Shown here: positions 36,725-45,823 of the stretch, piece after piece
How the letters are laid out: the number at the start of each line of letters is the position of its first letter
Numbering within the stretch: the stretch's first letter is position 1
From: Candidatus Obscuribacterales bacterium
GTDB lineage: Bacteria; Cyanobacteriota; Vampirovibrionia; Obscuribacterales; Obscuribacteraceae
Assembly: GCA_019747875.1 (NCBI GenBank)
Contig: JAIEQI010000074.1
Location: forward strand, 1 to 60,117
DNA: 60,117 nucleotides
Direction of reading: 5' to 3'
Notes under the pieces: generated by a model
What the model saw: the letters and a program-made list of their open reading frames with translations, nothing else
Told to the model about the DNA's origin: nothing
Database searches by the model: none
Position numbers and translations under genes: made by a program

Positions 36725-37843
36725 TTACTTCTGTTTACGCATGCTGTCGAGTAACTGTAGACGTCGAAGAATGGGACCTTCAACGTTTGCGGTCTTGTCT
36801 TGTGATGGAGCCGTCTGTCCGTTTAATGGAGCATACTGTTGGTTTGAATATTGTGGATATTGTTGAGCACCTGAATATTGCAGGGCACCATAATTTTGTG
36901 GGCTACCTTGCAGTGCGTAATTTTGTGCTTGCGGCGAGTATCCGTTCACTTGATACGGAGCTTGCAGGTAAGCCCCGTTCTGATTCTGTGCACATTGTTG
37001 ATTTGGACTTTGAGTTTGATCGCCGGTCGATTGGGTCGAGCTTTCTTCTTCTCCTTCGGATGCAGACTCACCAGTTGGTGTCAGAATCGGTATCGGGATG
37101 GGAACTGTTATAGGCATTGGATATGCGTAATTTTGTGAGTAGCTCTGTGCATATTTCTGAGCTGTTGATGCAGCTGTGGCGGCATAAGGATAAGCTGCCG
37201 CGGCAGCTGCATAGGGGTAGGCAGCTGCCGGTGGAACAGCGGTTCCGGATGCATAAACGGTTGGTGAACCACCGGTGTAAGAATAGTTGTTTGTCGTTGT
37301 AGATGGAGCTGGGTAGCTGGCTTGCGTCGGTTCGCTGCTAGGATATGTGCTAGTCGGCGGAGCGCTTGCGGCTTGTGGAGCGTTATAGCTCTGGTTCGCT
37401 TTTGGCGCGCCTTGTGCGCCGCAGGCAGCGCCGAAATTATGTGCGCCGCTGGCAGCGCCGAAATTATGTGCGCCGCTGGCAGCGCCGAAATTATGTGCGC
37501 CGCTGGCAGCGCCGAAATTATGTGCGCCGCAGGCAGCGCCGAAATTATGTGCGCCGCTGGCAGCGCCGAAGTTATGTGCGCCGCTGGCACCGCCGAAGTT
37601 ATGTGCGCCGCTGGCAGCGCCGAAATTATGTGCTCCACCGAAGTTATGATTGCCGTTTCGACTGTGACCTCCAGCGCTCCCTCCAAACTTATGACCGCCG
37701 CCCATGCGTGCATGTCCGCCGTGGCCCCCTCCCATGCGAGCTCCGTGCCCGCCATGCCCTCCACGTGCTTCCACAGGTTGCAGGAATGAAATGCACGAAA
37801 CTAAAGCCAGTCCATAAGCGAACAAAATTTCTGCGCGTTTCAT
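36725..37843 (-). CDS. Exported His/Gly-rich repeat protein with 9-residue AHNFGAASG units
   Basis: The product is about 372 residues from the second ATG (37843), which has GGAG eight bases upstream and starts a signal peptide (MKRAEILFAYGLALVSCISF); ATG 37858 is the longer alternative. Residues ~25-70 are Gly/His-rich. Eight tandem copies of AHNFGAASG follow, then Pro/Ala/Tyr/Ser-rich disorder and a Gln/Tyr-rich C-terminal half with PMPITVPIPIPILTP. His-rich composition could bind metal; that is inference. It is upstream of the mlaE gene on the same strand with a 105-bp gap. Confidence 0.7.
   Translation of the reverse strand: MKRAEILFAYGLALVSCISFLQPVEARGGHGGHGARMGGGHGGHARMGGGHKFGGSAGGHSRNGNHNFGGAHNFGAASGAHNFGGASGAHNFGAASGAHNFGAACGAHNFGAASGAHNFGAASGAHNFGAASGAHNFGAACGAQGAPKANQSYNAPQAASAPPTSTYPSSEPTQASYPAPSTTTNNYSYTGGSPTVYASGTAVPPAAAYPYAAAAAAYPYAATAASTAQKYAQSYSQNYAYPMPITVPIPIPILTPTGESASEGEEESSTQSTGDQTQSPNQQCAQNQNGAYLQAPYQVNGYSPQAQNYALQGSPQNYGALQYSGAQQYPQYSNQQYAPLNGQTAPSQDKTANVEGPILRRLQLLDSMRKQK
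37418..37633 (-). repeat. 27-bp tandem repeat, 8 copies, inside a coding gene
   Basis: A 27-bp unit repeats eight times in phase and encodes AHNFGAASG with Ser/Cys and Ala/Gly variants. All copies keep the same length, which implies selection for the reading frame. The antisense strand is also open across the array because of the unit's composition. Confidence 0.85.
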
Positions 37844-37954
37844 TTTTGGAAGCTCCATATTTGGGGGTGTGACTCTCCTTACTCGCCAGCGTCCAGAAAG
37901 TTTCGCTCAGAAAGATTAACTCTTCCCTATTCCCAGGTGTTAGAATTGGGGGGC

Positions 37955-39208
37955 ATGTCGCACAGCCCCTATGCCGCTGTAAAAATCCCTGATTTTCGCC
38001 TCTTACTTGCGGGTCGATTGTTAGTAACGCTGTCGGTCCAGATACAGATACTGGCAGTCGGCTGGCAGATGTACGAATTAACCAAAAACCCCCTTTTTCT
38101 TGGGTTCTTGGGATTATCTGAGGCGATTCCGGCGCTTTCGGTCGCGTTGTACGCCGGTCACGTAGCGGATGTCGTGGACCGGCGCCTCATCATTATGGGT
38201 GCCAGCGGTTTGCTTGCGTTTTGTATGTTGGCCCTTTGTGGCGGCTCGCATCTTATGGCTGCAGAGACTGACATCCTAGTAGGCATTCTTTTCGCTGTTG
38301 TTGCGTTGTCCGGCTTTGGGCGCGGGTTTTATGGGGCTGCGATCTTTGGGATGATTTCGCAGGTAGTGCCGCGCGAACTCTACGGAAATGCTGCCGCTTG
38401 GAATACAGCGAATTGGCAAGGTTCAGCAGTCTTAGGACCGATTATTGGTGGATTCGTTTATCTGCGTTATGGTCCAGTTGTTACATATGGGCTTTGCACC
38501 ATTCTTCTGGTTGCCGGGATCTTTTGTTTCTTAGGTATCAAATCTAAAAGCGATCACGTTGTCGATAAAGATGTATCAGTTATCGAGAACATTAAGGAAG
38601 GGCTTCGTTTCGTTTTCTCAAATGAGATCATTTGGGGCTCGATGGCTGTTGATCTCTTTGCAGTTTTATTTGGTGGTGCTGTTGCACTCCTGCCTATCTT
38701 CGTGGGCGAAGTTTTTAAGATGGGACCGGAGGCGCTCGGATTCTTGAGAGCCGCACCTCCTGTTGGTGCGTTGCTTACGGCGGCTCTGTTTACTCATCGT
38801 CCCATCAATATGAATGCGGGAAAAATCTTCCTTACTTCTGTGGCCGGCTTTGGTATCTGCATGATCGCCTTCGGGCTTTCCACCAACTATTATGTTTCGT
38901 TCGCACTGCTAGCAATAAGCGGTGCACTTGATGGGATCAGCGTGTTGCTTCGCTCAACAATCTACCAATTACTAACTCCGGACAATATGAAGGGGCGATT
39001 CGCAGCAGTAAATAATATGTTCATCGGGTCATCGAATGAAATTGGCAGTTTTGAATCTGGTCTTGCGGCCAAACTAATGGGGCTAGTGCCATCAGTTGTG
39101 TTTGGCGGTTGCATGACTCTACTGGTGGTGACAACCACAATTATCAAAGCGCCCAACTTGTGGAAACTTCACATGCAAAATCTGTATGAAGAAAAGCCAC
39201 AGCACTAA
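37955..39208 (+). CDS. MFS transporter, exporter type (MFS_3-like)
   Basis: The product is about 417 residues from ATG 37955; a GTG at 37937 is the longest start but lacks a ribosome site. It has many hydrophobic helices and motif A of the major facilitator superfamily in ALYAGHVADVVDRR. PDFRLLLAGRLLVTLSVQIQILAVGWQMYELT is typical of the bacterial exporter group that includes enterobactin exporters. It probably moves a small molecule out of the cell; the substrate is unknown. Stand-alone gene, ending before a strong hairpin. Confidence 0.85.
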   Translation: MSHSPYAAVKIPDFRLLLAGRLLVTLSVQIQILAVGWQMYELTKNPLFLGFLGLSEAIPALSVALYAGHVADVVDRRLIIMGASGLLAFCMLALCGGSHLMAAETDILVGILFAVVALSGFGRGFYGAAIFGMISQVVPRELYGNAAAWNTANWQGSAVLGPIIGGFVYLRYGPVVTYGLCTILLVAGIFCFLGIKSKSDHVVDKDVSVIENIKEGLRFVFSNEIIWGSMAVDLFAVLFGGAVALLPIFVGEVFKMGPEALGFLRAAPPVGALLTAALFTHRPINMNAGKIFLTSVAGFGICMIAFGLSTNYYVSFALLAISGALDGISVLLRSTIYQLLTPDNMKGRFAAVNNMFIGSSNEIGSFESGLAAKLMGLVPSVVFGGCMTLLVVTTTIIKAPNLWKLHMQNLYEEKPQH

Positions 39209-39371
39209 CAATCCTGTTAGACAAAGGTCAAGATTTGGTTGGCTCGGTTCGATCCCCGGAGCGCCGACATGTTGCCGGCTTCTATTTTTAGAGAACGATC
39301 AGTCTTGCAGGCGATGCCGGTCCGCATTCGCCTGCATAGCATCGCTGGCAGTGGAATACAGAATCCATTCG

Positions 39372-39408
39372 CTCCGAGTGCGTTGACCATAGAGCAACGC
39401 ACTCGGAG
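39372..39408. terminator. Perfect 14-bp hairpin between convergent genes
   Basis: CTCCGAGTGCGTTG and CAACGCACTCGGAG form a perfect 14-bp stem over a 9-base loop, in the 230-bp gap between convergent genes. TATTTACTT follows on the plus side. Most likely it terminates one or both transcripts; an independent structural RNA is not excluded. Confidence 0.7.
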
Positions 39409-39438
39409 TATTTACTTCCTGGGCTCAGCAATGCGAGG

Positions 39439-39873
39439 TCATGTGCAACGGAATTCAGGTCCTCGCATATGTTTTGCATCCCAGAGTTCTTTTGGTCGTT
39501 CCTGCTCCCACATTAATTCAGCATCGGCAAGAAACGGCAACCCGTCTTCATATCGGCAAAGTCTAACCAATCGTGAGACACGGTCTGGTGTGTAGTGAGA
39601 ACTGTCCTCAGGTGAATGTGTGGCATGACCCGGGATAGTCCAGTATGCCAATGCTCGTTTTCGTCCATTACGCAGAGCATCAATGTTGCCAAAATCAACT
39701 GGGAAGTACCGTTGGACGACCGGCTCTACCTCAATCGGATTCTCGCCTGTTAACGCCTGCAAGCGCATATTGGCAATTCGGGACCAATCGCTGACGCTCT
39801 CAGGGATTTGCTTCTTATTCTTTTGAGCCAGGAAATTTAGACGTTTTAAGTGCGCGAATAAGCCAGAGAACAT
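39439..39873 (-). CDS. Unknown small protein at the end of the FecR-CHASE2 signalling unit
   Basis: The 144-residue soluble product has no recognised motif. An ideal ribosome site (AGGAGG, eight bases before ATG 39873) shows the gene is real and well translated. It reads in the same direction as the response regulator, 86 bp after it, so it is either the last gene of that operon or its target. It contains many Arg/Trp/Tyr residues and the stretches VVQRYFPVDFGNIDALRN and HYTPDRVSRLVRLCRYEDG. Confidence 0.6.
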   Translation of the reverse strand: MFSGLFAHLKRLNFLAQKNKKQIPESVSDWSRIANMRLQALTGENPIEVEPVVQRYFPVDFGNIDALRNGRKRALAYWTIPGHATHSPEDSSHYTPDRVSRLVRLCRYEDGLPFLADAELMWEQERPKELWDAKHMRGPEFRCT

Positions 39874-39959
39874 ATTTCAAACCTCCTAAGGTGAGGGTAT
39901 GGACGGCCCACCTAACCTTTAGTTCCATCTATTTTTGATGGACTGCGGAGATTTTTGTG

Positions 39960-40676
39960 TTAGCGCACCTGCTGTTTAGCGGGAACCTGTCCCATTCGTG
40001 CGCGCCATCTTTCTAAAGCTCTAATTCTTTTTGCTTCCTGGCTTGTCTCACCGCCGAGATTCTGCAAATCGTATGGCGTGAGAATTTTGTCGAAAACGCG
40101 ATATCCGATCGTAGCTGCCGCTTTCCCCGTTTTGTATCCAAGCTCGGTAGCAATTTCTGCCCAAGTGTGACCATCATTCAAGAGAGCCATCAAACGTGCT
40201 TCTTTAGAAGAAAGCTCCTCGCGAATGAAAACATGGCGCATCTCGCGTGAGACCAACATTACTTGTCCGTTCAAGGCTAGTTTCAATTCCGCAACCATCT
40301 GCGGAATGTCTTCCATTTTCGCGTGCTTGCACAGGTATCCGTCGCATCCTGCGGCAAGAGCTCGCTGCCCGTCTTCAAAAAGTCTCGAGTTAGTGAGAAC
40401 AAGAATCGTGCCGTAGAATCCATTTGCGTGCCGCAACTGTTCCACTATTCTGAGTCCAGCCATAGAAGTCGCGCCGAGTGCACCAGGTTCTTTCGGAATC
40501 ACAAGATCAACAAGAGCACAATCAAGATTGGAAAGATCCGCTGTTTTTAGCCAGTTAAGAGCATCTTGCTCATTGTCCAGCATGGCTACTACTTTATTCT
40601 GTCCGTCTTCTTCAAGGCATTCTTTAAGGATTTCTGCGAAGTCGGTATCGTCCTCAATTATCGCAACAGTTGGCAT
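39960..40676 (-). CDS. Response regulator with receiver and helix-turn-helix-like output domain
   Basis: The 238-residue product has an N-terminal receiver domain with the full site: Asp9/Asp10 (IIEDD), phospho-acceptor Asp57 in ALVDLVIP, Thr95 in VLTNSR and Lys117 in YLCKHA. The C-terminal ~90 residues contain a helical LSSKEARLMALLNDGHTWAEIATELGYKTGKAAATIG segment resembling LuxR-type or similar DNA-binding modules, with unusual spacing. The gene starts two bases before the end region of the kinase gene with GAGG nine bases upstream, so the pair is translated together. It is expected to receive phosphate from the CHASE2 kinase. Confidence 0.85.
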   Translation of the reverse strand: MPTVAIIEDDTDFAEILKECLEEDGQNKVVAMLDNEQDALNWLKTADLSNLDCALVDLVIPKEPGALGATSMAGLRIVEQLRHANGFYGTILVLTNSRLFEDGQRALAAGCDGYLCKHAKMEDIPQMVAELKLALNGQVMLVSREMRHVFIREELSSKEARLMALLNDGHTWAEIATELGYKTGKAAATIGYRVFDKILTPYDLQNLGGETSQEAKRIRALERWRARMGQVPAKQQVR

Positions 40677-40678
40677 AT

Positions 40679-43024
40679 CTATTCCCTCGTGTCCATCGTT
40701 GTGGTAGTTGTTGTTTTGTAGTCGGCGGCTTGGGGATTACCTACTAAGGGGCCTACTAGTATCAGGGGTTCTTTTGAGACTTCCTTCAGGTCGCCGCCTG
40801 CGGCAAGATTAGTTGAAGGCAAGGACAATGTGAAAGTCGTCCCTATGCCTTTTTCACTCGTCGCCGAAAGAGTTCCACCCATAGATTCAATGAACGATTT
40901 GGCGATTGCTAAGCCAAGTCCTTCACCGCCTTCTGAATGGTGCTGAGATGCATAAAGTGGATCGAACAAATTGTTTAAATGTTCTTGAGTCATGCCGACG
41001 CCGTTGTCGGAAATGTGAATCTGGTGAACGTGTGCGCGTGAACGTGCTTCAAGGTGAATGCGTGTTCCCGGTGGGTTGTGTAAAATTGCATTGCGTACGA
41101 GGTTGTCGATCACGCGGGCTAACTTAAGCTCTGTAGCGGTAACCCATAGTTTCTCTTCAGGAACTGCAAGATCAATGATGCTGCCCTTCATTTCTGCCTG
41201 TGGCTTCGCCAAATTCAGGCAATCGTTCAATACCTTGTTTAACTGGAATGGAGCTACGTCAGCCTGGATTCCTTTTGCTGCATGTTCGTAGCTGCGAGCT
41301 AGTTCATGAAGCAAATCGACGAGGCGGTCGCAAGTTTTTGCTAAACGCAAAATCTTTTCGGACACAACCTCCGCCTTGAGACCTCCGTTCTTAAGTTGTG
41401 AAAGTGTCCAGCTCATAACAGTGACCGGACCTTTAAGGTCATGATTAATCCGACGAACGAATTCCTTGCGGCGGCTTTCATCCTGCAGCGATTCTTGTGC
41501 TTTGGCTTCCGCTGCTTGGATGCGCAGTTCCGCCTCGTGTTTCTCTTTCTCTAACATGAGGCTTTCTTTTGCGTGCGCCAGCTCTTGCTTAAGAGAATTG
41601 CAACGTTCGCTTTCTCGTTCCCAGAGAGCGGTGCCAAGTGCGGCGAAAGTCAATGCTATTGCCGGAACCATAACAGGAACAATCACGCGTGCATAAGCAA
41701 AAATTAGACACGATATCAGGCACGAGAGAGCAACAATGAAAAAGCAGCCCAGAAAATTCAGCCAAACGCCAAGCGCGCGGCTGGTTGATCTTTGGGAAAA
41801 TGGACTGTGAATTCTTTTCCAGAGGCAGAGTAAACCGCCGGCGATTGCTGCGTTTATCGCCAAATAAACGAGGCTGAATGGTTCACGAACTCGATGGAAC
41901 CAACTGCGTCTTGTAACTGTATCAAATGCTTGCGCAAGGATCTCGGGACCGCTCATCAGATTAACACCAAGATTGGTGTAAGGCGTGCTGTAGAGGTCCG
42001 TGACACCATCGCCCAATACAACAACGGCATCTTTCAATGTGACATCGTTGGAGTCAGGTGGAGGATTGATCAATTTTTCTTTTTGTTCAGGATCAAGTAA
42101 GTAAGACATTGGGCGCACGGGATAAAGCTCCGAGTTTGGAGGTCCCGCGAAATCTATATCCATCTCGGCGGGCAAATTCTCTGGAATAGTTTCGCCCAAT
42201 GCTCTTGATGCTTTGATGATCAATGATTCTCTCATTTTTGAATCAGGACCAAGAGAGAATGTTGCGGCGCGTCGAACAACTTGATCTTCATCTAATAACA
42301 TTCCTGTTGAACCACTGTATGTTTCTGCAACATCCACATCTGGTTCTAATTTTTGGAGTTCGCGAAAAATTCCAGCCGGAGTCGATGGTAGGTCGAGCTG
42401 GAGGACATTTGCAAAACTGCGGTGGTTGACTGTGCTTACCATAAACACAGGCACCTTGCGTCCGAAATCTCCGTTGTTGCATTTGTGAACCGCTTCTGCA
42501 AGCAATCGATCTTCCGACGTATATTGCGGAAAATCATTATCCATGATTATCAGCTTTACGCCGGATCGAGCCAAAAACTCTAGAACTTTTGCAATAGTTC
42601 CTCGCGGTGTGGGATATTGCATTAAAGGTTGCATCCACGGATGCTCTTCAACAGCTTCTATCGGTGGCTCGTCTTCGAGCAAGTGGTTGAAGATGATCCA
42701 TTTGTGCTGAACCGGAATGTGATTCGGTTCGATCATCCAGCTCAACGTGTAATCCCACGCGTACCAGCGTCGTGGAATTTCATGCTTCTCATGGTAATCA
42801 TAGAGCGCTTTTGGATCTAGTCTCTTCAGAGACTCCGGCGTCCAAAGCAGCCATCTTCGTGCCTCGAACATGCGATTAATAGTTTGCAGGTCGGCTCGAT
42901 TCAATACGCCCGAGAATTCGAGCGCAGCCCCTGTGATTAATGCAACTACAAGGTAGATTACAAAGAGACTCGCATACTGGCGAGTCTCGATAGGGTTCTT
43001 CGCGCTAGTGGTCTCACTTTTCAA
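40679..43024 (-). CDS. CHASE2-domain sensor histidine kinase
   Basis: The 781-residue product has an N-terminal membrane helix (~17-36) and an extracytoplasmic CHASE2-type sensor with PTPRGTIAKVLEFLARSGVKLIIMDNDFP, then membrane helices near ~385-460. After a coiled coil come the H-box with His528 (RRINHDLKGPV), N-box (VIDNLVRNAILHN), G1 (DNGVGM) and G2 (GLGLAIAKSF). The start is TTG with an AGGT site upstream inside the end of the FecR gene. CHASE2 domains are often linked to FecR-domain proteins in cyanobacteria; here FecR is the preceding gene. It is a probable envelope-sensing kinase; the ligand is unknown. Confidence 0.92.
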   Translation of the reverse strand: MKSETTSAKNPIETRQYASLFVIYLVVALITGAALEFSGVLNRADLQTINRMFEARRWLLWTPESLKRLDPKALYDYHEKHEIPRRWYAWDYTLSWMIEPNHIPVQHKWIIFNHLLEDEPPIEAVEEHPWMQPLMQYPTPRGTIAKVLEFLARSGVKLIIMDNDFPQYTSEDRLLAEAVHKCNNGDFGRKVPVFMVSTVNHRSFANVLQLDLPSTPAGIFRELQKLEPDVDVAETYSGSTGMLLDEDQVVRRAATFSLGPDSKMRESLIIKASRALGETIPENLPAEMDIDFAGPPNSELYPVRPMSYLLDPEQKEKLINPPPDSNDVTLKDAVVVLGDGVTDLYSTPYTNLGVNLMSGPEILAQAFDTVTRRSWFHRVREPFSLVYLAINAAIAGGLLCLWKRIHSPFSQRSTSRALGVWLNFLGCFFIVALSCLISCLIFAYARVIVPVMVPAIALTFAALGTALWERESERCNSLKQELAHAKESLMLEKEKHEAELRIQAAEAKAQESLQDESRRKEFVRRINHDLKGPVTVMSWTLSQLKNGGLKAEVVSEKILRLAKTCDRLVDLLHELARSYEHAAKGIQADVAPFQLNKVLNDCLNLAKPQAEMKGSIIDLAVPEEKLWVTATELKLARVIDNLVRNAILHNPPGTRIHLEARSRAHVHQIHISDNGVGMTQEHLNNLFDPLYASQHHSEGGEGLGLAIAKSFIESMGGTLSATSEKGIGTTFTLSLPSTNLAAGGDLKEVSKEPLILVGPLVGNPQAADYKTTTTTTMDTRE

Positions 43025-43036
43025 ATAAAAGGTACC

Positions 43037-44683
43037 TCAATGACCGAAGAGTCCTCCGCCACCACCACCAAGTAGACCTCCGCCGCCTCCTCCGAGACCG
43101 CCTCCGAGTCCGCCCAGGGCGCCACCGACGCCACCGACGCCACCGACGCCACCGAGAAGACCACCGCCTGAGCCACCACTTGTACCGCCGCCAATCAAGC
43201 CGCCGACAGTTCCGCCGACTGCGCCTGTAACACCGCCAATGGTGCCAGCCAGTCCGCCGCTTGTGGTCGCTGACCCAGCTGCGGAGTAGACGCTGGACCC
43301 GCCTGCGCTACCAACGAATGTGCTGAGCATACCAACGCTTCCGATGTTTCCAAAGTTTGCATTTCCGCCGTTAGGCAAAAGCGCGCTTCCCCCAATTGGC
43401 AGGAAGTTGAGTGCGTTTCCGCTTGCCTTCGAGAGTGCGTTCAAGTTGAGAATATTATTTTGGTTTGGATTGACCACCGTACCGTCAGGCAAAATCTGTA
43501 ACGGAATTTTTTCCGTATCTGAAACGGAACCAATTAAAGTCTTTCCGGATGATGAGCTGCCAATTGAACCAATTAGCTCAGTTGGAAGTATGCTTCCCTT
43601 CCCTTTGATATCGGATGACGATTTTGCAATCAGGCTGCTTGAAGGCATCAATCGGGAAAGTAGTCTCGGTTGTACAAAAGGTGCCACCACATCATTGAGC
43701 TCTGGCGGCTTCGAGCCAATTATGCCGCTAGGTGGAAAGAAGCCTAAAGCTTCCCTCGGTACGTTAAATGCTGTTCCAGCCAGTGGTCCGATTTCATAAG
43801 CAATTGATCGCGGTACTGATAGAATTTGCGCTCCATTTAGTTTCTCGCCGTTCAATAAACCACCAATTAAAGAGTCAACCTTTGAGATAAGTGGAGTAAG
43901 TGTATTTTGGACTAAGGGAAGACTCGATAACGGGCTCTGAAATCCTGTCAGGAGCGGATGGCTCAATGCCGAAGTCGGATTGAGCGCATAGATGGAAGTG
44001 ACGGTCTTTTGTGTTTGAAATAGCGTTACTGGCTTGGCAGCCAGGGCGACGTTTGAGACTGTGCTTGCGACGTTAGTGCTTACTGCACCTAATGCTCCTG
44101 AGTTTGCTCCAGCCTTGGACCCAGCGCTGAGGTCTTTTACTTCATAGACCACGCCGGGCGTGATGCGCACAACACTTCGATCTGTTCTATTTAATACATC
44201 GACGCATCCTTCAAGTACTGTAACTCTCGTCGAATTTTCAGTGTTCTGAAAAAGAATTGTTGTGCCGCGAACGCGCGCTTGGACCAACTTTGTCCATACG
44301 TAATAAGGACTCTTGTCTTTGCGATGCTTATCTAAGTGGTAAAGCATTTCGCCACCGAGCAAATAAACCAATCTTTGGTTTGGCGCGACAGCATATATAG
44401 AATTAGCCCATGCCCGAGCTGTGACATTTCGCCAACTCAGTTGCGCCCAAGATTTATCCCCGGTACCAAGCTGCATTCCTTCCTGTAGCCGGTCGCCTTT
44501 CTTGGCCGGGCTAGGGTCTTCCCATTGTTCGCGGTTCCAGTCGATGAATCCGCGTTTGAAGACGTCACCGCGGGCTTCCACTAAGGTCGCCGTGTTAAAT
44601 TCCTCGGCTATTGCCGGGGCTATAGACAGGATCTGTGAAAGAATCAGGATTCCGGAAAACGCTAGTTTCTTTTGCAAATGCAT
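43037..44683 (-). CDS. Exported FecR-domain protein with glycine-rich tail
   Basis: The product is 548 residues from ATG 44683, which begins a signal peptide ending Pro-Ala-Ile-Ala. The FecR domain covers ~30-200 (ARGDVFKRG, GDRLQEGMQLGTGDKSWAQLSW, VYLLGGEMLYHL, ARVRGTTILFQ, TRVTVLEGCVDVLN). A Ser/Pro/Leu-rich stretch and a C-terminal glycine tail with GGVGGVGG-type repeats follow. It is the first gene of an operon with the CHASE2 kinase (12 bp) and response regulator. FecR domains usually relay signals or bind partners at the envelope; here it may be the extracytoplasmic partner of the kinase. Longer frames exist but lack a signal peptide at the start. Confidence 0.85.
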   Translation of the reverse strand: MHLQKKLAFSGILILSQILSIAPAIAEEFNTATLVEARGDVFKRGFIDWNREQWEDPSPAKKGDRLQEGMQLGTGDKSWAQLSWRNVTARAWANSIYAVAPNQRLVYLLGGEMLYHLDKHRKDKSPYYVWTKLVQARVRGTTILFQNTENSTRVTVLEGCVDVLNRTDRSVVRITPGVVYEVKDLSAGSKAGANSGALGAVSTNVASTVSNVALAAKPVTLFQTQKTVTSIYALNPTSALSHPLLTGFQSPLSSLPLVQNTLTPLISKVDSLIGGLLNGEKLNGAQILSVPRSIAYEIGPLAGTAFNVPREALGFFPPSGIIGSKPPELNDVVAPFVQPRLLSRLMPSSSLIAKSSSDIKGKGSILPTELIGSIGSSSSGKTLIGSVSDTEKIPLQILPDGTVVNPNQNNILNLNALSKASGNALNFLPIGGSALLPNGGNANFGNIGSVGMLSTFVGSAGGSSVYSAAGSATTSGGLAGTIGGVTGAVGGTVGGLIGGGTSGGSGGGLLGGVGGVGGVGGALGGLGGGLGGGGGGLLGGGGGGLFGH

Positions 44684-45051
44684 AACACCACCGCCCGGGA
44701 GAATTGGCTGTCGACTATCATTGTCGTTCACCGGACCCCAACAACTCAATTGGAATATGCCCTAAAACCATCTATGGGTTTCCGCATAAATGCTAGGGTT
44801 CGCCCGCAATGGCTGATGTAGAGACTCAACTACAACTCTGTTTATGGACCCCAGGGATGGTTGACTACACTGGATTTACAGGATTTGTTTTATCTACCTT
44901 CTTTGTAATTTTTGGTCGATATCTTGAAGCCTGTCGTTGGAGTCGTTGATCCCATATGCGTTTGCGGTCTTAAAGTTTTCTTCCAATTCCACTTTAAATG
45001 TTAGGGTTATAGCTGGGAGACTCTTATCAAGAGCATCGAGGAGGATCACGT
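44684..45051. promoter_or_regulatory. 368-bp divergent regulatory interval
   Basis: This interval separates the FecR operon from the LRV-repeat gene; both point outward, so promoters for both must be here. I see no gene. AT-rich stretches around 44880-44930 (GATTTGTTTTATCTACC, TTTTTGGTCGATATC) are the likely promoter zone, but I cannot fix a -35/-10 pair. The right end carries an excellent ribosome site (GAGGAGG at about 45039). Confidence 0.35.
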
Positions 45052-45582
45052 ATGCTGACCCAACGTTCTGTTCCTGGAATGTTTATCCAACATATGCGGG
45101 AGCAACTACGAAGATCACGATCGCTCAGATCGCATGCGCGACGTATGAATCCGTCTAGAAAGGCGATTCCAGTCAATTGCGCGTTAAACATATTGTCCGG
45201 AAGGTACTCCGTGCGGCTATTATGCTCGATGGCCGACTGTCAGAACCTACCACCATACATGTTGCAATGGTTAATTTCGCACCCTTCATCCGAGGTGCGC
45301 ATTGCAGTAAGTGAACATTGTGGTGACCTGCCTACCGATATTTTGCATCTGTTGCTTCAAGACGATAGCGTAGATGTCCGATACGCTATGGCTGAGAATC
45401 ACAACATGCCTGTTGAAGTCATCGATAGTCTTTGCGAAGACGACAACCCATATGTTGCTTGTAGGGCGGCAAGAACTAAGGAGCGTATGAATCGACAAAA
45501 TCAAGGCGAGAATGCCGAATCCCTCCGGCAGTTTCCTCGCAGATCATCTTCGTCTGGCGGAAAAAAATCCGCAAGCGCGTAA
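45052..45582 (+). CDS. LRV-like (variant leucine-rich repeat) protein
   Basis: The 176-residue product has a basic N-terminus (REQLRRSRSLRSHARR) and a run of ~25-residue repeats: ISHPSSEVRIAVSEHCGDLP, LLQDDSVDVRYAMAENHNMP, LCEDDNPYVACRAARTKERM. This is the D-P-V-R-x-A-x-A-x-N-x-x-(L/M)-P spacing of LRV/HEAT-like repeats, and a disordered Ser-rich tail follows. GAGGAGG sits just upstream of the ATG. Such repeats mediate protein contact; no other function is readable. A terminator follows 28 bases after the stop codon. Confidence 0.7.
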   Translation: MLTQRSVPGMFIQHMREQLRRSRSLRSHARRMNPSRKAIPVNCALNILSGRYSVRLLCSMADCQNLPPYMLQWLISHPSSEVRIAVSEHCGDLPTDILHLLLQDDSVDVRYAMAENHNMPVEVIDSLCEDDNPYVACRAARTKERMNRQNQGENAESLRQFPRRSSSSGGKKSASA

Positions 45583-45610
45583 GTTATGACTAAGCAAGTT
45601 TAGCCAAGAA

Positions 45611-45642
45611 GCCAGGTCTACCACGACCTGGCTTTATATTTT
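45611..45642 (+). terminator. Rho-independent terminator after the LRV-repeat gene
   Basis: A perfect 8-bp GCCAGGTC/GACCTGGC stem with a TACCAC loop is followed by TTTATATTTT. Confidence 0.9.
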
Positions 45643-45823
45643 GGAATGGAACTTTCTAACGATCGCGCAATGGGGATTTCCCACAATGCATGCGCTGGAA
45701 TAAACTTGTTTTTACTGTTCGTTTATGGCTATATAACAATAGGTTTTAGTACAAACAGTATCCTTACTTGCTCTCGCCGTACCAATATTCGGCGCAGACG
45801 CAGTGTTTCTTGCGGGAGTTCAC

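Noticed and set aside
37322..37872. Plus-strand frames with repeated Ala-Gly-Ser-Ala-Glu or Arg-Arg-Trp-Gln-Arg units
   Set aside because: They are produced by the 27-bp repeat of the minus-strand gene; that gene has a signal peptide and ribosome site, the antisense frames do not.
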